A stretch of 64,000 nucleotides of DNA. It comes from Plenodomus lindquistii. Its lineage: Eukaryota; Ascomycota; Dothideomycetes; Pleosporales; Leptosphaeriaceae. The DNA lies in contig JANUWI010000014.1 of the NCBI GenBank assembly GCA_025504975.1, forward strand, positions 806,001 to 870,000, in the 5' to 3' direction. The position numbers were made by a program, and so were the translations under genes. The notes under the pieces were generated by a model. It did not search any database. It saw only the letters and a list, made by a program, of their open reading frames with translations, and was not told the DNA's origin. Shown here piece after piece: positions 11,728 to 21,437 of the stretch (the first letter of the stretch is position 1; the number at the start of each line of letters is the position of its first letter).

Positions 11728-13228
11728 ATGTCGTCGGAACCAGATCTGCACCGGGCCATTTCCATGAAACCACACCCGTTCCACAAACACGCCGACCGCG
11801 TAGAACGAACTGCAAGCCCCCACGTCCACCTCGGCCCCAGCAGCTCGCAACTTCATGCCTACCATTCCGAGTCTGCCAACCACAAGAACGACGCGAGCAG
11901 CACCGCCGTTGAGACCAACAATGACCACGACCATGACCCCATTGCCCGCCATGTCCCTGTCCGTACCAGCACCTCGGACGATGTCGAGCGCCAATCTCTC
12001 CCTGCCTACACCCCCGACAATGACCCCTACCGCCTGTCCGCTGCCCTAAAAGACGAGCATGAACTCGCCGCCATCCGCGCCAACACGTCCCGCAAGCGCG
12101 ACGGCTGCGGCCCCATCACCCTCAACACCAAAGCCCGCAGCGCCAAGAAAATCGAGCAATTCTACGAGACCCAGAACGAGAACATTGAACGTCTATTGAA
12201 ACCTGTCGACGACCACCGCCGCGACGCAAAAGACGAAGACACCGCCAACCACCTCAAATACAAGATCGCCGTCGTTGGATCCTTTGTGGCAAACATCATC
12301 CTGGCCATATTGCAGTTGTATGCTGCTATAACATCGCGCTCGCTCTCGCTCTTCACCACAATGGCAGACTCGCTTTTCGATCCCCTCAGTAACCTGACAC
12401 TGATCATGTGCAACCGCGCCGTTGCCCGTGTTGACGGGCGGAAGTTCCCTTCTGGCAAGGCGCGCATCGAGACTGCTGGAAATCTCTCCTTCTGCGCGCT
12501 CATGATCACCGTCTCAGTCGTCATCATAGTCGAGTCCATCCGCACGGTTGCCGAGCACAATGGGCCCGAGACGAATGACTTTTTTCTGCCCTCCGTTATC
12601 GCTGTGTCTATTGCTTTCGCGACAAAGTTTAGTTTATTTCTGTATTGCTGGGCGCTGCGAAACAAGTACAGCCAAGTGCGCATCCTGTGGGAAGACCACC
12701 GCAACGATTTATTCATCAACGGCTTTGGTGTGTTGACCAGCGTGGGTGGATCCAAGTTGAAGTGGTGGTTGGATCCCATGGGTGCCATGATACTGAGTTG
12801 CCTGATCATCTTTTTGTGGAGTAGGACGGCATACAGCGAGTTCCAGCTGTTGATTGGGGTTACTGCAGATACGGCCATGTTGCAGCATATTACTTATATC
12901 TGTAAGTTGTTCTTCTCCTATATACTTTACACGACGCAACCTGCCTGTCTATGCAGATTTACGAACGCACACTAATGCATGCACAGCTATGACACACTCC
13001 CCCGCTATCCGCCAAATCGACACCGTCCGCGCGTACCACTCTGGCCCCCGTCTTATCGTCGAGGTCGACATTGTCATGGATCCTGAGGAGACGCTGCGCG
13101 CAACGCATGATGTAGCTGAGGAACTTCAGATGAAGCTAGAGAGTCTGCCAGATGTGGAGAGGGCGTATGTGCACGTCGATTACGAGACGGATCATCGGCC
13201 CGAGCATTTCTTGAAGAAGGAATTGTAA
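11728..13228 (+). CDS. Cation diffusion facilitator, manganese-type signature
   Basis: Two exons, 11728-12901 and 12987-13228, give 471 residues. A long hydrophilic, His-rich N-terminus of about 190 residues precedes a cation-efflux domain. Membrane segments include VVGSFVANIILAILQLYAA, LSFCALMITVSVVIIVE, VIAVSIAFATKFSLFLYCW and MGAMILSCLIIFLWS. The C-terminal cytosolic part (IRQIDTVRAYHSGPRLIVEVDIVMD) is the usual dimerisation domain. The metal site has DxxxD in helix II (DSLFD) and in helix V (DHRND). This is the pattern known for Mn-CDF proteins, whereas Zn transporters carry HxxxD. Export of Mn(II) to an organelle or out of the cell is therefore the best guess. Two in-frame acceptors exist (12956 and 12986). 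The second was chosen because it gives the family sequence HITYISMTHSPAIRQIDTVR. The start is the first ATG (MSSEPDLHR). Confidence 0.9.
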
Positions 13229-13522
13229 CAGTCTTGGAACTTGAGGGTTGGACAAGAGTTGGTGTGTGTATAGAGTACAATTAGAGGTGTAGAAAAGTCG
13301 TTGTTGCTAGTATCGCGTCACAACATGTTACATCGAATCACATTACTATCACGAAACTAGATTAATGAGTCGATATCACCATTTGATAGAGATCTTTCTA
13401 TGGTTTTGATGCTAAGCAGAAAAATCAGTCTCCCCATATAAAACTCATGTCTTTCCAAATCACCCTTCCCAACCAGCATGAGGGTACTCAATCACACATT
13501 AATTCCACCCAAAAGCAACCTC

Positions 13523-13825
13523 TCACTCCTCATCCTCATCCCAAACCAACCCACTAACCACATACCCCAACCCCAAATCCACCAGATCCCGCAACCACCA
13601 TCTCCTCGCCCAAGAAATAACTCCCCAATCGTCATGGAACGACGCATCACTCTCATAATCCTCCACTTCCCCATCCACTTGCCCATTCACATGCACATTA
13701 TCCAATCCTGCAGGAACCGCAATAGCAAACCTATCCCTAACCTCCCCCTGCGAAAATCCTCGGAAACTCCTCCTCTTCCAGCACGCCAGCGTGTGCGAAT
13801 TCAGCAGGACAAATGGCGTATATAT
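13523..13825 (-). CDS. Candidate terminal exon of an unrecognised minus-strand gene or relic
   Basis: Reading the minus strand after a GCTGACAG acceptor at 13826, an open frame of exactly 101 codons runs to TGA at 13523. The deduced peptide looks protein-like, with SHTLACWKRRSFRGFSQGE, VRDRFAIAVPAGLDNVHVN, EDYESDASFHDDWGVISW and WLRDLVDLGLGYVVSGLVW. I do not recognise the family. No matching upstream exon was found, and the minus strand has essentially no GT donor for about 290 bases upstream. So this may be the remnant of a broken gene, or the upstream exon lies beyond 14120. The DUF7730-like proteins of this group are one possible source. Confidence 0.3.
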   Translation of the reverse strand: MYTPFVLLNSHTLACWKRRSFRGFSQGEVRDRFAIAVPAGLDNVHVNGQVDGEVEDYESDASFHDDWGVISWARRWWLRDLVDLGLGYVVSGLVWDEDEE

Positions 13826-14936
13826 CTGTCAGCGAGCGTATGTGCGAGAGGCGGAGAGAGGGTAGGATAGATAAGGTGGTGTATAGGAGGGAGGCGCGGA
13901 TGCAGAGGGGCAGGTGAAGTGGGGGCAAGTTGTGTGATATGAGGATGGGGAGGGGCAGGTTGGAGCGCAGGGAGTGCGGGTAAGGGTGTGGATGGTGTGG
14001 GTGCAGGTTAGGAGGGGGGTGGTTGAGAGGGGGTGCAGGGGGCGTTGAGGGTGGAGGAGGAGGGGGTTATTGTTGGTGTTGGTATGGTGGTATGTCGGGA
14101 GGATTGAGTATATGGCTGCATGTTCACAACACTGGGTACACATGTCGTTGGGATGATCACAGTGGGTAGTGGGCAGTGAAAGTCACGGCTTCGTGCTGTC
14201 TGTACTTGAAAAGCACAATGTCGAGGGCACAATGGCACGCTTACACGTGAGGGATCAGCGGGCTTGCCAGAGCAAAGCGAGGGCTTATGCATCCCTATAC
14301 TACATCTTGTGGCGCTGATCTGTGATGCCGACCGTTGGACGCAACATGCACTACACAGCTACATATGAAGACTATATCATACACACACTTCGTTCGTTAC
14401 GGCTGATTAGCAGTGCACTGCGCATTAGACTGGCGTGCAGACATCTTCGGAGGCGGCATCACATGACTCCGATCCAAAGTCGTTGTATAAGAGCATTCGC
14501 CTCTAAGCGCGTCCTTCGGAATCATCCATAATTTTTTTTTCGAGGACCATCCACCACCACAACACGAACTGCCGCGCGACCCTGTAACTATACTCTTTCC
14601 ATCAAGAATTTGCAGCGCGCGGTCAGTTGTGCTGGGTAATTGTTGCTTTGTGGTACTTTGTTTCTTGCCAGGTAAGTGTGGAGGTTTAGGGCTTGGTGTT
14701 ACAATATATTCATGGGCGTAGATCACGACAGCGCTTTCGGGGGCGACTTAGCACCTAGCAGCCTCTTCAAAATATTGCACTTCTTCTTGCAAGCTGCGTT
14801 CTCCTACACCAGCAACACTCTTACACTACTTAGTCTTGCACAAAGCGCATACCGCGCGCACCATCACTTCAGCACCAACGGACAACCAGTCACTGACATT
14901 TCGCGTAAAGCGTTCACATAACGCTATTTACCTATG

Positions 14937-14983
14937 GTAAGCTTCTCTCATATAGTATGTTGCACTAACCGTCGCTGATTCAG
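14937..14983 (+). other. Isolated intron-like sequence
   Basis: GTAAGC at 14937, a CACTAAC branch site and an ATTCAG acceptor ending at 14983 form a 47-nt sequence indistinguishable from the introns of the window. No coding frame joins across it. A leader intron of the 15315 gene is the simplest reading. Confidence 0.3.
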
Positions 14984-15314
14984 ATCCACAGCCTACTTCC
15001 GCACCTCGGCAGTAATATCTTTACCACACTCCCTCGTGGGTACAAGACCTCCACAGCGCCTAGATCCTGCACCAACAGCAGCAGGACACTCTAATCTACC
15101 CTGAGTAACATCAGGGTCCTACACACGGCGCATAAGAGCCGCATATCACCACGTAGTATACCACCCACGCTAAGTGTACCAAACCACAGCGACAAGACTA
15201 TCCCACACTCTACTAACTCGTCAAAAGTACAGCAAAACATAGCCTAGGGACCCCCCTTACACACACATACGTTATAGTATCTCATAGCATATACTATAAA
15301 ATAAGCCTCAAAAA

Positions 15315-15953
15315 ATGGCGCCCATACTACGCATCAGGCTCAGACCGCGTAGACTGCGCCTCACACTTCACCTCCCGCCACAGCCAAAACTATGGCTTAA
15401 ACTGCGTTTCTCGCGTACGATCAAACCCCACACCAGCAGCGCCTACCTACCCTACAGAACCCCCATCTATCTAGCCAACCAAACTAACACTGACCCAGCC
15501 CCAACCCCCTCCTCCCCGCCATCCACACGCACACGCACGCGGCGCATCTATAAAGCTTCCCCCGCGCGTAGTAGGCCCCGCAGAGATTCACTCACCACCG
15601 GCGGGATCCCTGCGACTCCCGCCCACCGCCCCTCACACATCGATCCGTCCATCCCTGTATGGACGCCGCCGTCTCATCGTCGCTCGCCTGCCTCGCCCGC
15701 CTCGTCACCGCATGCGCTCGCGAACCGCGATAACGAGGGTATGTTGGACTTTGAGCGCGTGGTGCTCGCCCAGGAGCGGGAGATGGCGCAGCGGGAGGAG
15801 GAAGAAGCTGCCGCGCGAGTGCGTGAGCGTGAGCGTGAGCGTGAGCGTTCAGAGATGCCAACTAGACGCACGCGCAGGAAAACAGCAGGTGTGTTTCCGG
15901 GCCCGCATGGCGAGTGTAAAGAGAAGGGTGTGCATCGGTGTGGTGGTGCGTAA
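15315..15953 (+). CDS. Hypothetical basic, proline-rich protein with Glu/Arg helix
   Basis: A single frame of 212 residues from an ATG in good context (AAAAAATGG). The first half is very basic and rich in Arg, Pro, Ser and Thr. Residues around 145-180 form a charged helix (MLDFERVVLAQEREMAQREE) that runs into an Arg-Glu repeat encoded by GTGAGC hexanucleotide repeats near 15820-15848. No domain, signal peptide or membrane segment is recognised. The base composition changes sharply from C-rich to G-rich at about 15720 inside the frame. It may be a lineage-specific gene, or non-coding DNA that happens to be open. Confidence 0.4.
   Translation: MAPILRIRLRPRRLRLTLHLPPQPKLWLKLRFSRTIKPHTSSAYLPYRTPIYLANQTNTDPAPTPSSPPSTRTRTRRIYKASPARSRPRRDSLTTGGIPATPAHRPSHIDPSIPVWTPPSHRRSPASPASSPHALANRDNEGMLDFERVVLAQEREMAQREEEEAAARVRERERERERSEMPTRRTRRKTAGVFPGPHGECKEKGVHRCGGA
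15820..15849 (+). repeat. GTGAGC hexanucleotide microsatellite in coding frame
   Basis: About four to five tandem GTGAGC/GTGCGT units encode the alternating Arg-Glu run of the 15315 reading frame. Length change in steps of six would keep the frame. Confidence 0.7.
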
Positions 15954-16261
15954 TCGCTGGGTTGGAATACGTTTTTTCTCAGTTTCTGGATTGCGGCGGC
16001 TTATAGCGTTGACATGCTTTAAGATTAGCGTTCGTATACAGATATAGATAGATACCCTGGAGTCGAGCTGCATTATGCTCCTCATCCTCCTCCTCCTTTT
16101 CGCACGGGGGGTGTACATGCTTTTGCGTTTACTCGCTTTGTCCTTTGTCGTTTCTTTTTTCTTGTAAATCGCGCAAAACACACAGAGAGGAAAGAGAGAA
16201 CAGCGACTATGGAGAGCAACGCACCAGCCGCTTGGATGCGAGCAGTCGCGGTGTAATCCAG

Positions 16262-16339
<78 letters not shown>

Positions 16340-17476
16340 GTACGTGTATACTCCTGGGATGATTAGACGGTGCGCCATAGTGTTTTTTGAAATACCACTG
16401 TTTTTTCCTCAATGTATTGTGGTATGTTGTGCTGTCTTGTCAGGGCTACTGTAGCCATGACGAGTATCTGTGGCAGATAGTCGTTGTGTCGAAGTTATGG
16501 TGTACTATCGCCTAGCATAAGGATCTCAACCTTCAGATAACGCACATAATGTGTGATTCATGTCTTGGTGCCGAAATGACTCTGAGACTACTTGCACATA
16601 CCAGCGTTATGCATATTGCCCTGCACAGTGTTAACCCAATCAGACTTTTCAAACTCATCAAGCCTCTTTGTCATCAAAGTCATCTCATCACAATTACTAA
16701 TCTCACCAACAAAAAGGAAAAAAAGTGTACATGATCCATTAAAACATACTACAAATCCTTCCTGCATAGAGCGTCAAGCAAGGTGTGGTATAGACGCCCA
16801 GTGGCATAGAAAGGACATATAACAAGGTGTTGTGATGGTGTTTGAGAATGGGGTGAACGGATTTATATTCCTTTCCTCCATGGCAGATGCGCGTTTTTTC
16901 TTCACGCTCTGCCTACAAGACTTATGGTGCTACATGATTGTTGTGGAGAGGTGCTGCTGTACTGTGCTATGCGAATTGATGGTGTGAAGGGGCGTGTGGT
17001 TGGGGGCTCGATGCCGCGGCGGACGGTGAGCGGCTGGGGCTGGTGCTTGCGCTCGGAATGGGGTGTTGGGGGCGCTGACTCGTACCGTCAATTGAGTGGC
17101 CGATCTTGGGACGAGGTGCGTTTGTTGTTTCCGCTCGTCGAAGGACATGCATGGGGATCGTCGACCGGGTCTTGAGCAGTGTCCCGGAGTTCTTCAATAG
17201 ATGGGTAATCAAGTGGAGGGTGGGACAGATATGCCGCCGAATGCTCCCAGGACCCGCCTTCTCTGCAACCCCTTCTGCCCACTCTATGGTCAAGGCCAAG
17301 CGCCGTGAGCGGAGTCGGGACGAGGGTACCGTGGGAGCGAGGTGCCTTCTGATTCCTGCCCTGGTGATGCGAATCTGATCACTGGTAAGATAACTCTCAG
17401 CAAGAGTTAATCCAACCTCATGATAGACTCCAACTACATCAACGGCGCGGGGAACGGGGCAAATATGTCAGGGCAT
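15954..17476. other. Intergenic region between the 15315 frame and importin-beta
   Basis: It contains the CA microsatellite and otherwise no supported gene. Open frames at 16924-17378 on both strands lack domains. The part nearest 17477 is the 3' flank of the minus-strand importin gene, including the sequence TATATATAAGG near 17528. Confidence 0.5.
16265..16338. repeat. (AC)37 dinucleotide microsatellite
   Basis: An uninterrupted run of 37 AC units (74 nt), flanked by GTAT on the left and CGTACG on the right. It accounts for the false Val-Cys and Thr-His frames on the two strands. Confidence 0.98.
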
Positions 17477-20453
17477 TCAGGCCATCACGCCTTGATTGCC
17501 GCCTGAGGGCAGGGGTCAGTTGGATAATATATATAAGGGGTGGGTGTTGACATTAAGAAGACATGACGAATCGACGAGGGGGACGGAGATAGGGGTTGTT
17601 GGCTAGCGACGTACCGACTTGACGCTTAATCTGTTCACGTGCCCAGCGCGCGGTGTCTCGTGTTCGGGTGCTGAACTCAGTATTCGCACGGGTCTCCCTG
17701 GCCATCGCAGTCAGGAAGTCGTGTCGGAAGTATTCCCTAAACTCGCCCGTGGGAAAGGTCTCCGCGAGATCACTGCAGTAGTCAGTATTGCTTCTTAGTC
17801 TGAGAATGACGCGCGTGTAAACCTACCCGATGACACCACAAGACGATCGAAGCAGAGCTTCTGTGCGGTTGGGATCTTGCTGGATGGTACGGAGAAGATC
17901 AAAAATCGAATCGATGAAGGGAACGATGAGTTGGTCTGAAATGGTTAACATGCTGAATTGCGACTGGACCAAAGAACGCTTACTTTTGTTGCTGCTCTTC
18001 ATGGCAACAATGCAACCGTCCCAAGCATCCATGATACCCTCACGAAGGGACGTGATGTAGTCAATCATCTCGTAGTTACCATCTGTGGTTAAGGTAACTT
18101 GGCCGGCTTGCTGAAGGACCTGGGCGACAACAGGAAGGTAAGTCTCGAAGGCACCGTGAATCGCGTGCGCAATATCACCGAAGCTCTGGAGAATAGCTGG
18201 CTTGAGCTGGTTACCAAGTGCAGGGCTGCGAAGGTTGTTGAGCAGCGAGTTCATGAAGGCATCGCAATATGGCTGAACGTTCTCGTTCAGCGAACGAGTG
18301 ATGTCGGAAACCAGACCAATCGCCATGGAGCAAAGAGCGGGCTCTTCCTGGTTGTTCAATGCGTTGTACAAGAAAGGCGAGAAAGCCTCCATGTACTTCT
18401 GGAAGTCCTCTTCGAGAGCAGTGGCAATGGATCCAATCGCGGCGAAGACCGTATCCGGAACACTGGATTTCGGAGGTAGTGAAGATAGCAGGCTGAGCAA
18501 GATTTGCATGATGCGATCAGCCTGTGGCTTGACATCAGCCTCCAGGCGCTGGATAATGGACATGACAACACTGGCCAGGCTGGTCTGCATCTCCTCCAAA
18601 GTAAGCTTGTCCTCAACGTTGACGATTTGAGATTGAAGTGCCATGGACTTTTCCAGGCGCTCGAGGATGACGTTGGAAAGCTCGTTGACAAGAGGAACAC
18701 TGTCACCAGCAGCGTTGTTGACAAAGGAGTTTAGGACTTCGTACGCGGCAGTCCTCAACTGGTTGTCGGCATCGCCACGTTCGGTGACTGTCAAGAGATG
18801 CTGCACACTTTGCGCAAAGTGCGGCGAGAGTGGGTTAGTCTGGCATCCTGGCTCTCCCGCGAATCTGTCGGCCAAGTTGGTCAATGACCAACAGCAAGAT
18901 GCGGCCATCTTGGGATGGCTGGAAAGGCCGTTGAACAGAGCTCCAATGAGAGGGGGGAGATGCTGCTGAGCATCAAGAGCGCTGGGAACAGCCTCGCAGA
19001 TGCGGCCAAGAGCGTATGCAGCAGAGTCCTTGACGTGGATGTTGGCGTCGTCCATCATGCCAATAAGTGTGGGTAGGGCCTGCTTGACGATGGGGTCCAG
19101 TACAGTCTCCTCGGGGCCTTCCATGATAGCTCCGAAGGCCGATACGGACGCGTCTCGGTAGTGCCAATCTTCCGAGCGAATGAACTTCTCGATGAAAGCA
19201 AGTACCGGAGGCATGACAGCACTTCCCACACATTGGGCCCACAGTTGCAGACATTGGTACGCAGCACGTGATGTGTTGTACTCGTTGTCATCAGCATCCT
19301 CGTCTTGCTTGGCGAGCAGCTCGAGGAGCACGGGTACGACTTCCTGTGTAGCAACACGGGCGAAGTTGAAGTATTCCCTCAGCTCTGTTGAGCCCTCGGC
19401 TTGCGCTTGTGAATTGTCATCTTCAATAGCAATCTCCTCCTCGCAGACGGTGCACCAGAACTCGACAGCAAGCTTGGCGACATCCTCCTCTTCGCTCTTC
19501 ATGCCCTGGATGGTGAGACCAAAGAGGGCCTTCTCCATGTAGAAACGCATCTTGTCGTAGTAGAGACCCATGATGCGGTTCAATGTTCCGTACGACCCCT
19601 GCTGAATGCGGGTGTCATCGGCCTGAGTGGCTTCGCAAATGACCTGCATGATGTAGTTGCGCTCGCCTTCGTTGTCAAAGTTGGATCGCACAAACTCGAT
19701 CGAGTCGCTGAGGGCGTTGATGGCAGCCACGCGGACATCGTTGTTGGTCTCTTCCTTGCGCGCACCTTGGACCACGGCCGTCAGGATGGCGTTGGAGTGG
19801 TGAGCGAGCGCTTCCCGCAGCTCCATGTCATCTGTGTCGCAGACGAAGCCAATGGTTGTGAGCGAAGACTGCTTCTGGCTGTCGTTGCCCTGGCCCACGT
19901 TCTCGACCAAGGTGGGCATCAGCTCGGGCCATTGGTTGCGGGGTATCTCGATGGCGGCGATGGAGGCAATGAGCTGGGCAGTCGTGGAGCCGACACCCTT
20001 GTTGGGGGTGGCGAGTGTGCGGAGGGCCATGGACTTGACCTCCTGCCTGATGGCGGCATCGAGGCCCAGCCAGCGCTCCTGGACCTGACGTAACCGGGCA
20101 TACTCGCGGGCGGTGAAGGCGTTCTTCAGGGCCAGCGCGGCGGCCTGTCGAATCTGGGGCTGTGCTTGTTCATTTGCGAGCTCGCCGCCGAGGACGGTGA
20201 GGTATTGTGACTAGAGGCGAGGCACGGCTGTTAGTGGCCAAGTTTTGGGCATGGCAGGGGCGCACGCAGCCTTCTGCGGTGCTGCGGGGGGGAGACACTC
20301 ACAAAGTTGGAGTCGGCGGCCTGTGTGAGCTGCTGCTCGGCGTTGTTACGAATGGTCGCGTCTGCAGGGCACTCGTCAGCTAGGACACAGGGCGGGCGAT
20401 GCAGGCTCCATACCGGCCGCGTAGGTGCCCTCCAACACCTGGTTGATGTCCAT
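17477..20453 (-). CDS. kap95: Importin subunit beta-1 (karyopherin Kap95)
   Basis: Five exons on the minus strand: 20453-20414, 20361-20303, 20210-17827, 17772-17615 and 17502-17477. All phases agree and give 888 residues, close to the 860-880 usual for fungal Kap95. The product carries NLS cargo, bound through importin-alpha, through the nuclear pore and releases it on binding Ran-GTP. It is built of HEAT repeats throughout. Family sequence is clear at the N-terminus (MDINQVLEGTYAAD), in NPLSPHFAQSVQHLLTVTER, and at the C-terminus (FREYFRHDFLTAMARET and WAREQIKRQVGGNQGVMA). The start is fixed by the 40-nt first exon. The last exon is only 26 nt and supplies the final GGNQGVMA. Without it the frame would read on for 20 or so unrelated residues. 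Confidence 0.95.
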
Positions 20454-21437
20454 GATGGCAGGAGGGAGCGTCAAAGAGTCAAAGAGGGGTATCGGGCAGT
20501 GAAGGAGACTGGTGTGGCGGCGGGTGTGGGTGGCGTGGCAGGCGTGGCAAACGCAAAGGAGAGTGCAGAGCAGGTGTTGTGGTGGGCGGTCGTTGGGCGT
20601 TGGAGGGAGGGAATTTGACGAAAGTAGGTCGAGCGTCCACAGGCCTAACGTTAAATTCACGTGTTGTTTTCCCAAGGGTCTTTTGCCCCACTACCGCGCC
20701 CGTCGCTGGCCGTCTGTTCGTGCTGCGAGCGTCCGGTCCGAGCTGGCAGGCAAGCAGTCAAACACCGTGTTTGGGCACAAAGAAAAGCAGCGCGCGTGTG
20801 CAAGGAGAAGGGCGATTGGATTTCTAGCCTGTTCTGCTCCAGGCACCGTCGACCAGTTCGCGGCGCTGGACGAAGCCAACGCCCGCCTGGCAACCGCCGC
20901 ATTGGCTCGCTTGGGAGACGTGCTTTCCCCAAGGTCTGCGCTCGTCCCGCCCGCGCATGCAGCCCTGTCGGGAACCATGAACCGTGAGACACGACGGACG
21001 ACCTGCGAGGAGGCGAGCGTCCATGGCCTGCACAGACGCACCCTCTCGCTGCACATGCGCGTCTGCAACCCATGCGCCCCAAGACGTTGTTTTGCTGCTG
21101 CGTGTTGCATTGCACTCTTTGTAGCGCGGCGCATCGCGGGTTCCTTTCATAGCCATCATGGCGCGTGCCAAGCCCCCTGGATGCCAGCGTCAATCATTGC
21201 ACCCTCATTGGACAGTAAGCGCGCATCTCCACGACGGCCACCTGGGGAATCAAGCAACACGTGCACTTGACATGTTGAAACAGCTACATACCACCTTGGA
21301 ATGACAATAGACTCGATATGAACATGGGAAACTACTTGGTCGGACTGTACTATGCACACCTGCAGAGCCCTCCCTTGCCCTCCACGCCAAACGCCGTCTA
21401 TGCAATAGCTTGAATCCCAACACGCTCATCTACATGC
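20454..21437. other. Importin-beta promoter region
   Basis: The region lies between the importin start and the stop of the PP2C gene, both on the minus strand. Open frames of 115-252 codons on both strands are GC-rich overlaps without domains and were not accepted. Confidence 0.5.

Larger units (their letters stand above)
13229..15314. other. Gene-poor region with strong strand asymmetry
   Basis: Apart from a weak minus-strand exon candidate (13523-13825) nothing coding is supported. The plus strand is C-rich at 13480-13790 and G-rich at 13830-14110. An isolated intron-like sequence lies at 14937-14983 (GTAAGC, CACTAAC, ATTCAG), and the region before 15315 is rich in C, A and T. Both could belong to a 5' leader of the 15315 reading frame. 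Confidence 0.45.

Noticed and set aside
13478..13870. 130-codon plus-strand open frame
   Set aside because: Antisense to a better protein-like frame. Pro/His/Ile-rich from C-rich sequence.
13829..14143. Minus-strand Pro/Thr/Ser-rich open frame
   Set aside because: Product of the C/T-rich strand. No stop arises because of composition, not coding constraint.
15849..16412. Minus-strand frame with a long Val-Cys run
   Set aside because: Simply the translation of the CA microsatellite.
20512..21270. 252-codon plus-strand open frame upstream of importin-beta
   Set aside because: GC-rich region with several overlapping open frames on both strands. Composition is Cys/Arg/Ala-rich without domains, and it lies in the importin promoter.
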